Shown here: positions 22,923 to 32,515 of the stretch, one piece after another
Numbering within the stretch: the first letter of the stretch is position 1
How the letters are laid out: each line of letters begins with the position of its first letter
From: Thelonectria olida
Taxonomy: Eukaryota > Ascomycota > Sordariomycetes > Hypocreales > Nectriaceae
Reading direction: 5' to 3'
NCBI GenBank assembly: GCA_020736575.1
Contig: JAGPYM010000008.1
Span: 1,534,001-1,598,000 of the forward strand
DNA: 64,000 nt
The notes under the pieces: generated by a model
Told to the model about the DNA's origin: nothing
Seen by the model: only the letters and a program-made list of their open reading frames with translations
Databases searched by the model: none
Position numbers and translations under genes: made by a program

Positions 22923-25219
22923 TTTCACTGATGTTGGGTCGAAGTAACGGAGCAGCAGTGCTCACAGAAAGGAGGAAGAGAAGACGGGAGGCCAATTGAG
23001 CGAACGGCTGCGATGAGCTGATATTTGTACAGACTGAACTGATGATATCGCGAGTATCGTCGACGTGCGGCGCCCTCACTGCCTCAGCTGACCTGACGAC
23101 TCTTCGAAGACCAGCCCCCCGATATCGCCAGCGACGAGCAGTATTATTAGTATTAGCACACCACCGAGAGGATGGGCATTTGCAGAGTGCCCGGCATTAT
23201 GTGGTATGGCGAAGAACAAATAGAGCGCACCATCGAGTCAAAAGACCATCAACCACAACGAGCAGCCTGCCACCGCCCTTTTACGAATCGGCCTCGATGG
23301 CACTGCATCGCAGCCGGAATCACGCCAAAGTGGGCAGTTTTGCCCAAGACGAGCTGGGCCTATCACCAGCCCGTGTTGGCCGTGGGTTGACGACCGGCCG
23401 CCTCGCCACGTAGAACCCTGTCAGCGGGTGGCAGTCGACGTCGGCCAGCCACTCGACACTGCAGTGTCTCGACGGTTCCTGTATAAATCCCATTCGTTTG
23501 GAACCCCGAGAACGACTGTTGGCGACGGTTGCTCGCCGTGCGTCGTCGGTAGCGCTTTGCGGCCAAGGCCACCGTGATGCCTCAATGTCAGTGCCACGCA
23601 GCCACCACGTTTATCGTCGTTTGCTCTTCCCAGCTTCTGCCACTCGTGCTCCTCAGACTGTTGCTTCTCATCACGTCTAAGCGGGGGACGCGGCGCCATC
23701 ATCGACTGATCTCGACAGCTCGACAGCCAACCACAGCGCCTCGTCTCTTATCGCCGGTCGCCCTCGCGGTCGCGATCCCGCAACAATAGGATCACGCTTC
23801 ACCACGGCGCCGGATATATTTAATTCACATGTGCCCTCTGGCCTTTATTCCGCCATTGCGAGCCCGCCACGGCAATTGCACCGCAGACCTGAAGCCGGCG
23901 ACATTCGGGCCGTGTGTCCACGACGTGTGAGCTGGTCTTCTTTGTCTATTATTAATTACCGGCATATGCCAATTGCGACTTCAACGAGCCAGTTAGCTAC
24001 CTGAGCTATGTTGTTTCGTCAATGCCCTCAAATGAGCGCATTGCGGAGCTATGACGGGCATGCTCTAACTACACGCAAGCAATAGCTCCGGCTGCTCCGA
24101 GAGAAGTTACAACAGCCAGTCATTGCAAGTCTTTCAAACACGACATCTTAGGTAGGAAGGTAGCTATGTCTCGAGGCTCTTGGCGCCTTCGCATCCATGT
24201 TTCCAGCCCGAAGATCAAACGTCTGAATCGTGCCCTCGTCCTGCTTCTCGACACTATGACGGGACAGGAAAACTCGTCACACCGTTGGATAATGTTTTGT
24301 CGTTCTCGAACGTCTTGGAATTGATACAGTGAACTCGGCATCGAAACTATCGTGGCTAGACTGCCCGCTCTCTGTCGAAATGATCGTGGGCCAGCTTCGC
24401 CTAATATTTTGACAAGTAATGAGCCCAAACTGCAAGGGCATTAATAGTTCGTCTGATAATAGACCCGAACAGGCGGTCTGGATAAGATTCAGAGCAAGGG
24501 TTACAGATGGTGAAACTGCCTACCGTTTGGTCAAATACTACCCTAGTATCCGATATTCCAGATCTGAGGTCCAGGGTACGTGTTAGAGATAAATTGGACT
24601 TGGGTTTCTGTCCATCATCTCCACGTCTAGTGTCATTCTGATCGAGATTCCATCGTGCGGCGTCTTGATATTTGGTACTAGAAGTGTGAGACTATACTGA
24701 ATCTTCAAACGTTATGCGACTCTGCGAGAAGAAGCTTGGAACTGTACCTGCACACTTCAAGCAATGCGTCACAAGCCTCAACTCCCATCAGATTCTCAAT
24801 TCAGACTCACCAGTCATCTGCCTGGCTTGGATTGTGTTTACTATATCATTCCCCCCTCGCACAGCTGCGGGAGGCCCTCCATCGGGTGTCAGCTGCAGGC
24901 TAATCACAGCATTGTCCAATCGCAACATCAGTCTTGGGGACGATCTACCTTATGAATGGTCTGATAGCCGAGTAAACGCCTGCGTGGCGGAGTTCTATTG
25001 GGAGTTGGTGCACTCTCCCGGAGTGACACAGTCCTGCCACACCGAGCTAGGACTCTAGGAGGCAACTATTAGCTGGTTGTGAGATATTTATATACTGACA
25101 TCGTTCCCCCCTGATCTCTTTTCAAGTTAACAAACCCCTTCCATCACTAACATCAAAGGGAAATCTACACAAAATCGCCTTGAAAATTTTTCAAATTCCA
25201 TAAACAAATCCATTCAGCC
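22923..25219. other. Gene-free 2.3-kb intergenic region
   Basis: Spacer between the ZZ-finger gene and a small gene. Minor ORFs (for example 24120..24428 on the minus strand) show no motifs. The segment from about 24000 is more A+T-rich than neighbouring genes. A TATA-like element lies at 25085..25094. Confidence 0.55.
25085..25094 (+). promoter_or_regulatory. TATA-like element upstream of small gene
   Basis: TATTTATATA about 125-135 nt upstream of the ATG at 25220, followed by a C/A-rich leader. Typical fungal promoter layout. Confidence 0.45.
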
Positions 25220-25486
25220 ATGACAAACATGCCACCCCCCGCGAGCACCCGAGCTGAACGCCTCATCGCCAACATCGAAATCCTCTGTGGAAAAGGGGAC
25301 TACGACTTTGAGGAGGAGAGCCAGGATTACTCCGAATACTGGACTCTGGTCCGGAGAGACCACGGCACATGGTTTGGAGACGTATTGTTCATGACGAAGA
25401 TGTGCAGCTCTTCCGAGAGCGCCTGGGCAGAGCTCGACCGGGTGCTCGATGCGGGTGCCAGAAAGAAACAAAGCAGTGAACAATGA
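25220..25486 (+). CDS. Small hypothetical protein (88 aa)
   Basis: Single-exon ORF beginning MTNMPPPASTRAERLIANIE and ending in a charged Lys/Gln/Ser/Glu tail. It is acidic in the middle (CGKGDYDFEEESQDYSEYW) with a WTLVRRDHGTWFGDVLFM core that reads as an alpha/beta mini-domain. No signal peptide or membrane segment. A TATA element and an AT-rich leader support expression. I do not recognise the family; small genes of this kind are common in fungal accessory regions. Confidence 0.55.
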   Translation: MTNMPPPASTRAERLIANIEILCGKGDYDFEEESQDYSEYWTLVRRDHGTWFGDVLFMTKMCSSSESAWAELDRVLDAGARKKQSSEQ

Positions 25487-26271
25487 AAATAAGGGAGTTC
25501 TGATGACTCTTAGGGCTCTTTACGGACAGATTATGCTGATATTGCAAGTGTGGCATGATAGGTTGATGGAAGGCTTGGCGGAAATGGGTTGAAATGTGTC
25601 TCGATCTTATGGAAGTTGCGTCATCAGATGGAACATGTCATTATGAAAAACTGTAATGTACAGTGTTAGATAGGTTGCTTTCGAACAATGAGAAAATGAA
25701 GCGCGTGTCTTGTCAGTTGCCAGAGAGTCAGGACAACCATAGGCGTTCATTGATAGCTCACCATATATCGAGAACAGAGAGCTGGCATAAACGGGCAACA
25801 TGTCATTCTATCGAAGCGTAATAGCAATAGTGTTAGTGTGAAGGGTCTCTCGTTGTACGTCACGAGAAATTCAAGTATTGAGTGTTGAGAATGTTCCAAT
25901 AGCCTACCCAGGGCTTCTATAAAAATGGCCTCTTGAGTATTATTATCCCTGCAACATTGACATCCTTAGACTCGTTAACCATACTGTAGTACTACAACAT
26001 ATGATTTAACCCTTGGAGTAGAATGTTGAACCATCAAGGTCAAGGTCGCCTTGGTGACCAATTCAAACTTTTCTACGGAAAGTGCACCCCGAGCAAGTCA
26101 AAAAGGAAACCGTCAGCTTGGGATCAAATGTACCACGGTCACTCGCGACTCACGGCCCAAGAAGCGTGACTCGGGTTTCTTACCCAGACATCTTTTCCAT
26201 CTCTGATTGCGGGCAAACACGTCAACAATCCACCGAAACCTCGACGCATCTTCGACGACGTCCTTGCCAGA
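25487..26271. other. Intergenic
   Basis: A+T-rich spacer between the small gene and the NADAR gene. Nothing beyond expected UTRs and promoter seen. Confidence 0.5.
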
Positions 26272-26916
26272 ATGCCGCGCCCAAAGAATCGCCAAGTTCG
26301 TCCCGAAGAGCAGCCAGCCAAACAACCAGAGAGTGACCCAGGGCCGCTCTTCTTCTACATGCCGGATGCCACCAACGGCGAGTTCTGCCAGTGGTATCCC
26401 TGCACCTTCACCGTCTCCCGCGACGAGATTTCCCATCTCGTCGGCCGCACCGTCACGACAGCGAGCGATGGCCCGGAAAGCGACATCACATTCAACTGCT
26501 CCGAGCAGTTTATGATGTACTGCAAGGCAGCACGCTTCGGCGACACGGAGAGGCAAATCCGTGTGCTCGCCACCGACAGCCCCAAGGAGCAGAAACGACT
26601 GGGCAAATTGACAGTCGGCTTTACGGATGAAAGTTGGGACTCGATCAAGAGCGACGTCGTCGAGGCTGGCAATATGGCAAAGTTTGGCCAGAACATCCAC
26701 CTCAAGCGCAAGCTGCTGGCCACGGGGGACAGGCTTCTGTGCGAGGCGGCGTCGAGGGATCGGGTTTGGGGCATCGGGTATTCGGAGAAGCATGCCATGA
26801 ACCACCAGAGCCACTGGGGAGAGAACCGGCTTGGCAAGGCGCTGATGGAGGTGCGGGAACGTCTACGGCGCGACGAGGAGGCTGAGATGGGAAGTCATTG
26901 GGGTCAATGGGAGTGA
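26272..26916 (+). CDS. NADAR-domain protein (DUF1768, YbiA-like)
   Basis: A 214-residue single-exon protein of the NADAR family (PF08719). Characterised relatives (YbiA/RibX type) are N-glycosidases acting on riboflavin-pathway intermediates, and the family is also linked to NAD/ADP-ribose metabolism. Motifs: FCQWYPCTFTV near residues 38-48, the NCSEQFMMYCKAARFGD core (75-91) with the conserved Glu, MAKFGQNIHLKRKLLATGD (135-153), LLCEAASRDRVWGIG (155-169), and ENRLGKALMEVRERLR (184-199). The Pro/Glu/Gln-rich first 25 residues look disordered. Other start candidates upstream are out of frame. Substrate not determinable here. Confidence 0.88.
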   Translation: MPRPKNRQVRPEEQPAKQPESDPGPLFFYMPDATNGEFCQWYPCTFTVSRDEISHLVGRTVTTASDGPESDITFNCSEQFMMYCKAARFGDTERQIRVLATDSPKEQKRLGKLTVGFTDESWDSIKSDVVEAGNMAKFGQNIHLKRKLLATGDRLLCEAASRDRVWGIGYSEKHAMNHQSHWGENRLGKALMEVRERLRRDEEAEMGSHWGQWE

Positions 26917-27204
26917 AGTTTCGTCGGCGCAGTAGTCGAGAAAGTGTGTCGTGGTTGAGCATTAGGCAAGTTCCGTCGGCGTTTCCCGTTGGCATTTATA
27001 TGAGGATCGGGACTGTGAATTCCCAGCAGGTTTACGATAACACGAATAAATAACCATGTACATAAGAATGAATGAATGAATGCACAAAAAACAAACTGCC
27101 GCCCAGCCCAAAGACTCGTCCTCAGCCTACCCACAAGGGCTACTCATAACTCATGCATTCTCAAGCTCAAGGCCTCCAACCCCCTGTGGTAGAACATTGG
27201 GAGC
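26917..27204. other. Convergent 3' region with ATGA microsatellite
   Basis: Between the convergent NADAR and fungalysin genes. A short AATG/ATGA repeat lies at about 27066..27081. Nothing else seen. Confidence 0.5.
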
Positions 27205-28300
27205 TTAGCAGGCGCCCGAGGGAATGACAAAGCTCTCAGTTCGGCTGCTGCTGCTGTACTTGGCGCCAGAGCCCAGACCTCGCTTGGCAAAGGCAGTCCA
27301 CAGCTGGCACTTGTTGTCGCCGCCGGTGAGAGCGACATCAGCGTCCAAGATGGCATCTCGGGCCTGGACCATGTTGGGGTTGCAAGGTTGCCTGGTGTGA
27401 ACTGTTAGCGAAATGATCATGAGAAGGGTCCAAGGTAAGAAACTCACAGTGCCATGCCGTCGACAACAAGCTTCAACGTCAAGTACTTTCCATCGGTGGG
27501 AACGCCGGCCGAGTCAAAGGTCGGGAAGTCGGCATTGTTCTTGCCGTGCTTGTCGATCAAGTTCCACAGAACCTCGTACAGGGTCGTGGCCCAGTAGGTG
27601 CCGACGGCGTGGACGCCCGACGAGGCCAGAGTGTTGACGCTCTTGTACGTGTAGGGGTTCGTCGTCAGGCTCGTGCTGTAGGGGTAAGCGCGGATGCCGG
27701 CAGCGTTGTTGTAGACCCAGGCGCCCATCACGTAGTTGGTCGAGCGTGTGTCGCCAGACTTGAGACGGATGGCAGTCGCCATGAAGTCGCCCCATCCTTC
27801 GCCCATGCCGCCGGACTCGGTGCCGGAGAGGCAGGCCGAGTTGGCAGGGCCGCCGGTGAGACGGTTGGACACTAGGCATATGGTCAGTTTTCTGAGGAGA
27901 GTCTTAATGGGTCAAGTGTGTGTCACTCACGTCCGTGGGTATATTCGTGAATCACCACGCCTGCCTCAAAGGAACAATCACGCTTGGGAGTGCTGTACGT
28001 CCACAGGTACATCCTCATGCGGCCTGGCGAGCCATCAGCGGGAGTGGCAAAGTTGGCGTTGTTGGTGCCGCTTCCGTCCTGGGCGTTCAAGATGACAAAG
28101 TCGTTTCCAGAGCCTCCCTGGCCGTTGTTGTTGATCTCAAAGTTGCCGGCCTTCTCGGTGAAGCCCAGAGTGTACAGCAGATCGTGGTACTTGTTGGCAG
28201 TGTAGAACAGCTGCGTGATGGAGGCATCCCGGTAGCTAGTCGGGTCGGTTGTGCTGACCGAGTAGTCGTACTCGAAGGCCAGGCTGCTGGTGCTGGGGCG

Positions 28301-28308
28301 GTAGTTGT
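28301..28308. repeat. Target-site duplication, left copy (GTAGTTGT)
   Basis: Eight-base direct repeat flanking the hAT element, identical to the copy at 31371..31378. It falls on coding sequence for NNY in the fungalysin gene. Confidence 0.95.
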
Positions 28309-28337
28309 CATACCTGGGCATTTTAGTTAACTCAAAC

Positions 28338-28428
28338 CTAACTCATGAGTTAACTCATAACTCTAACTCATAAAACTCATATGAGTTGAGTCTGAGTTAT
28401 CGCTGCTAACTCATGAGTTAACTCATAA
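28338..28428. repeat. Left subterminal repeats of the hAT element
   Basis: A 23-bp sequence containing the palindrome ACTCATGAGT followed by TAACTCATAA occurs exactly twice (28338..28360 and 28406..28428), with partial copies (ACTCAT, ATGAGTT) between. Such clustered subterminal motifs bind hAT transposases. Confidence 0.85.
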
Positions 28429-28894
28429 ACTCACAACGGCGTTCCTGGCGTCTGATTAGCCCGCTCTATAATCTAATCTAATCTATCGCAACCCCTCTAT
28501 ATTCAGAATTATCACATCCAACAGACCAAAGGGTCATACATTTGATCAAACCGGAAGGAAGGTCTTCCAGCAGTTCAGACAGGCAGTTCAGACCGGCAGC
28601 CCGGAAGTCCGGACTTCCCGTCAGTGGTTGGTATCACCTATGTCTCCCAAAAAGCAAGTTCTTAAACACAACGGCCCCGGAGGACCAATTCATCTTATGT
28701 ATAAGAAACCGACCTGTTTCCACTCATTAGATAGAGAATCAAGAGCTTCTATCCCTATGATCCAGATCCATCAGAAATTGACAAGAATCTTAAGGTAAAA
28801 AAAGTCTTCCGAGTAGCTACTGCAGTTTCTAGTACGATTTATCGGCAGACTCTTCATCGCCTCGATCCATTATCTATACCATCAAGCCATCGCC

Positions 28895-31167
28895 ATGGCA
28901 TCCGAAACTTCGTCTGTACCGAGGACACCCTCTTCCGCCCCCGACTTCATCGATATTGAGAGATTTTTCACCAGAGAGAAGGCGAAGCCTCGCACTTTAT
29001 ATGTCTGCTTATACTGTACGGCGAAGCCATGGAAGGATGGCTATAAGGGCAATGCGCGGCGCCACATAAGGAATAATCATCCATATCTGATCGGGCTCTC
29101 TAGCCGGCAGAATCAATCTCAGCAATCGCTCGACGTATATATCACATCATCGACTACGCCATCCGAAGCGGCATTACGGAATGCCTTCAATCGACAGGCT
29201 TACATCGAAGCTCTTATCAGCCTTCTCACACGTCGCAGAGTGGCCTTTTCGATGGTTGAGTGGGATGAGATAAAGGACCTAGCACTAGCATGTAATCCTG
29301 CCATCGAGGATAGTCTGATTACCTCCCGACGTACAGTGATGCGCTACATCTCAGCTAGCTATGAGTTCTACGCTGCTCAGTTGGCCGAGTCCCTTCAATC
29401 TGCCATTTCGATGATTCACCTCTCATCTGATCTCTGGACATCACCACACCGACATGGTATGCTTGCAGTATGCGGACAGTGGGTCGATAAGGGCTATAAA
29501 CTTCGAAAGGCGCTTCTAGGTCTGCTAGAGTGTCGAAAAGACCACTCTGGCGAGTCCCAGGCCGGCCTGATCGCTGATGTCTTGGGGCGATTCGAAATTC
29601 GACGCGTGGGTTATCATACTGGGGATAACGCATCCTCGAACAATACCTGCCTAGAAGCTTTATCAAAGAAGCTACTTCACGGGCGAGGAGTAAGTAAAGA
29701 TAAATTTCTATGGCTGTGCCAGCTGAGTTTCGTCTAGATAATCTTCGATCCTGTCCGCCGCCGTGTCCGCTGTTTCGGCCATATTATTAACCTTTCCCTT
29801 CAAGCTTTCCTTCTCGCGCGCTCGAAAGAAGCTTTACGCGCTGCCCTTAATGCCGCCGGCAACGCCGCTGGTGCGCAGTCTATCGAAACCTTCTCTACTG
29901 CTCTGAATGAGAATACGCTTTCAGGACCCGATACCACGGTGGATCACACATCAGAGGAGAACCAGGGGAGACAGCAGAGACCTCCGACGAGAGAGAGGAC
30001 TACTCAGCAATTAGAATTTAGCGGATGGGAAGGCATTAATGCTCTCCAGAAGCTCCACCATCTCGCAGTCTGGATTGGAAGCTCTCCAATCCATAGTGAT
30101 AACTGGCGCGAAGCTGTGGGTCGCAGTCTCGGGATCGATAACGCAACACGGTGGTCCTCATGGTATAAAGTTATCAGTGTCGCCCTCGATAAGAAGGCAC
30201 AGATCGTCCAGTTTATGGTAGACCATGACAAGGACATCGGCTGTGCTCATCTTCTATCAGGCGCCGACTGGGATATACTGTCGAAAACGCATACTTTCCT
30301 CCAGCCCTTTACCGAGGCAACTTTGATAACAGAAGGCGATAAAGCGAGCCTCTGCAGTACGCTGCGGCTGATGGATGGTCTTCTCAGCCACTTTGAGAAA
30401 GCGAAGGTAAGGTCTATCTCCGTTAAAGAGACAGCCTTTAACTAATTTGTTAGATACACTACTCGACCCCGGAGTTCCATGATAGCCGTATGCTCCATTC
30501 TATCGAGATGGGATGGTTTGTACTCGATAAATACTACTCTATGTCTGATGAGGCTCCCGTTTACGTCGCCGCTCTTCTTCTCGATCCACGCTGTCGAAAA
30601 GCATACTTGGATAAGAACTGGAAGAGTGCGTGGATTAATCCAGCGATTGTGGGAGCCCGGCAAATATGGGAGGAGGAATACAATACCAATATCGATGGAG
30701 ACATAGAAACTACTCCGGAGGATATGCCAGCTGCGCCGGGGAAGCCGCCTTCGCAGCTACAGCTATTGCTACAGGAGATGGAGGTCGAGACGGCTCTTTC
30801 AACCGATGGCGATAACCTAGACGCATTTATTAATTCTCCGGCTGTCAAGATCGATTGCAAACCTCTGGAGTGGTGGTGTCGCATTGAACAACGACGGCAG
30901 TTTCCACGCCTTAGCCGTATGGCCATCGATATACTCTCGATAAGCCCTCAGTCGGCAGAGCCAGAAAGGACCTTCTCAGGCGCTCGTAGGACCGCATCAT
31001 GGGACCGGCTGTCGATGACGTGCGAGCGGCTGCAGGAAGTTGAGTGTCTCGGCAACTGGATGCGGAATGGGCATATTGTCGGGACTCGGCACGGTGGGCT
31101 GGGGCTAGTATGTGATCCGGACATTGCTAATGATGATATTGATATAGAAATTAGTGATATTGAATAG
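28895..31167 (+). CDS. hAT transposase (BED zinc finger, RNase H-like, dimerisation domain)
   Basis: A 725-residue transposase in three exons: 28895..29689, 29738..30406 and 30454..31167. Introns are 29690..29737 (gtaagt...tctag) and 30407..30453 (gtaagg, branch actaat, gttag), both phase 0. The TAG at 29735..29737 is the 3' end of intron 1, not a nonsense codon. Domains: BED zinc finger (C38, C41, H57, H62); RNase H-like core with D179 in SSDLWTS and D244 in HTGDNASSNN; the RRRVRCFGHIINLSLQAFLLA segment common in fungal hATs; and a C-terminal hAT dimerisation domain (SAEPERTFSGARRTASWDRL onward). All expected regions are present and uninterrupted. Confidence 0.94.
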
Positions 31168-31251
31168 CGCGGCGATTTTCTGCACTTCAATACCATAGAT
31201 TCTTATCACCAACTTCCTATTTGGGAAGCTGGCGATGTCACATGATCATTA

Positions 31252-31360
31252 TAGGTGAGTTGACTCATGAGTCTGAGTTAAACTCATGAGTGAGTTATGG
31301 CTAGGCCGTAACTCATATGAGTGAGTTAAAAGGGTCGAAACTCATGAGTTAACTCAAACG
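31252..31360. repeat. Right subterminal repeats of the hAT element
   Basis: Clustered ACTCATGAGT, GAGTTAACTCA and ACTCATATGAGT motifs, mostly near-palindromic, mirror the array at the left end of the element. Confidence 0.8.
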
Positions 31361-31370
31361 CCCAGGTATG

Positions 31371-31378
31371 GTAGTTGT
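31371..31378. repeat. Target-site duplication, right copy (GTAGTTGT)
   Basis: Identical to 28301..28308; marks the downstream boundary of the hAT insertion. Confidence 0.95.
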
Positions 31379-32507
31379 TGAGGTACGACGTGCCGCCGGA
31401 GGGGTTGACCTGGGCAATGCCGTTGTTGCCCCGGGTGGTGGTGTAGTTGGACGAGCCGTCTGAGATCCAGGTGAACTCGGACGTGGCAATGTTCCAAGGG
31501 TCCTTGACGACGCTGCGCGAGCCTTCGGTTGGGTCATTGACTGCCCAGGGGCTGTCCGACAAACATTTGTTAGAAGTGTACGTCGCGAAAAAGGGAGATT
31601 ACTCACTAAACCTTGTAAGTGGCAAGGTCGGCAACGTAGTCGACGACACCAAAGATCTTCTCGTTGGTGGTGGCGTCGATGTAAGTGAGGAGCCAGTTGT
31701 CCATCACGTCAGTCTCGACTCGCCAAGCGAGACCCAACTTCTCATCTGGCTTGATGAGATAGACCAACTTGGCCTTGGGCTCAGAAACGGCACCATCAGT
31801 GCCCTTGAAGGTGTAGTGCTCAGAGTCGCCGGTCTGCTTGGCGGTGGCGTCCTTGGTGTCGACGGGGAGAGAGAGGATGTCCACGGCTCCCTTCAAAGCA
31901 TCAACGGGATCCGACACGTCCCTCTTGGCGAAAGGCGAAGGCAGAGTTCCAGTAAAGAAACTGTTGCCATAGGAGAAGACGGTGCCATCAGCAGCAACCT
32001 GGAATCCATTGTTAGGGTTGTTCTGCCAAGTCTGGGCCATGAGTACTTACGTTGACGTTGAAGTCACCATTGTCAACATCGACCCCATTCACTGTCTGCT
32101 TGAAGTGAACATGCGCGATGCCGTTATTGCCAACGTAGTGATCCTCAACGAGGCGGAAAGTCGCCTTGGGGACAATGGACTTGACGACGTCCTTGGCTGT
32201 CTCCAAGTAATCCGCCCGCTTGGAAAGGCTCACCGGCGGGTCCTCGACGACCTCTTCGTTGGGAACATAGTCAGCAAGCTCCTTCAGTCGAAAGGCGTCC
32301 AAGTCAATGCCTCTCTTCTCGAGAGCAGCACCCTTGGGCTCCTGCCTCGCTGGATGGGCTTGGGTCTTGGCGGCAAGCCCGGCCAGTCCCAGAAGAAGAA
32401 GTGATCGCATTGTAAGAGTGTTGCGTCAGGAAGTATTTGGAGGTGGATGTCGAGTTCGATGGTGAAGTGTCGGGCTGGGTGTCTCTCAACTGAAGCCATG
32501 ATCATCT

Positions 32508-32515
32508 CTTTTATA
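32508..32515 (-). promoter_or_regulatory. TATA box (TATAAAAG) for fungalysin
   Basis: TATAAAAG on the minus strand about 98 nt upstream of the fungalysin ATG at 32410. It indicates the promoter of the disrupted gene is still intact. Confidence 0.6.

Larger units (their letters stand above)
28309..31370 (+). mobile_element. Complete hAT-superfamily DNA transposon (3062 bp)
   Basis: The element is bounded by inverted repeats. The left end begins CATACCTGGGC and the right end, read inward on the minus strand, also begins CATACCTGGGC; the match continues for about 26 nt with two mismatches (ATTTTAGTTAACTCA versus GTTTGAGTTAACTCA). It is flanked by 8-bp duplications, the hAT hallmark. Inside each end are arrays of ACTCATGAGT-type palindromes, likely transposase-binding sites. 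One transposase gene occupies 28895..31167 on the plus strand, opposite to the host fungalysin gene. No internal stop or frameshift is seen once two normal introns are removed, so the copy appears autonomous and young. Confidence 0.96.
27205..32410 (-). pseudogene. Fungalysin (M36 secreted metalloprotease), interrupted by a hAT transposon
   Basis: Secreted zinc metalloprotease with an inhibitory propeptide, disrupted by an insertion. Host-gene parts: 32410..32051 (signal peptide MRSLLLLGLAGLAAKTQA, FTP propeptide start), 31998..31607, 31551..31371, then the 3062-bp element, 28300..27931, 27871..27448 and 27391..27205. Four introns fit in phase: 32050..31999, 31606..31552, 27930..27872 and 27447..27392. 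Removing the element and one 8-bp duplication would leave an uninterrupted frame of 637 residues, normal for the family. The active site HEYTH sits at the end of the fourth part, and the third zinc ligand in [10 protein letters not shown] lies after the next intron. It ends PSGAC, the family C-terminus. As it stands, read-through into the element hits stops soon after the junction, so no protease domain is made. Confidence 0.93.

Noticed and set aside
22923..22928. Start of the ZZ protein two codons earlier
   Set aside because: The codon there is GTG, not ATG; the first ATG is at 22922.
28321..28430. CRISPR-like repeat array
   Set aside because: The repeats are palindromic subterminal motifs of a hAT element with irregular spacing, in a eukaryotic genome.
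29735..29737. Nonsense codon in the transposase
   Set aside because: It is the acceptor TAG of a 48-nt phase-0 intron (29690..29737); splicing restores the conserved segment.
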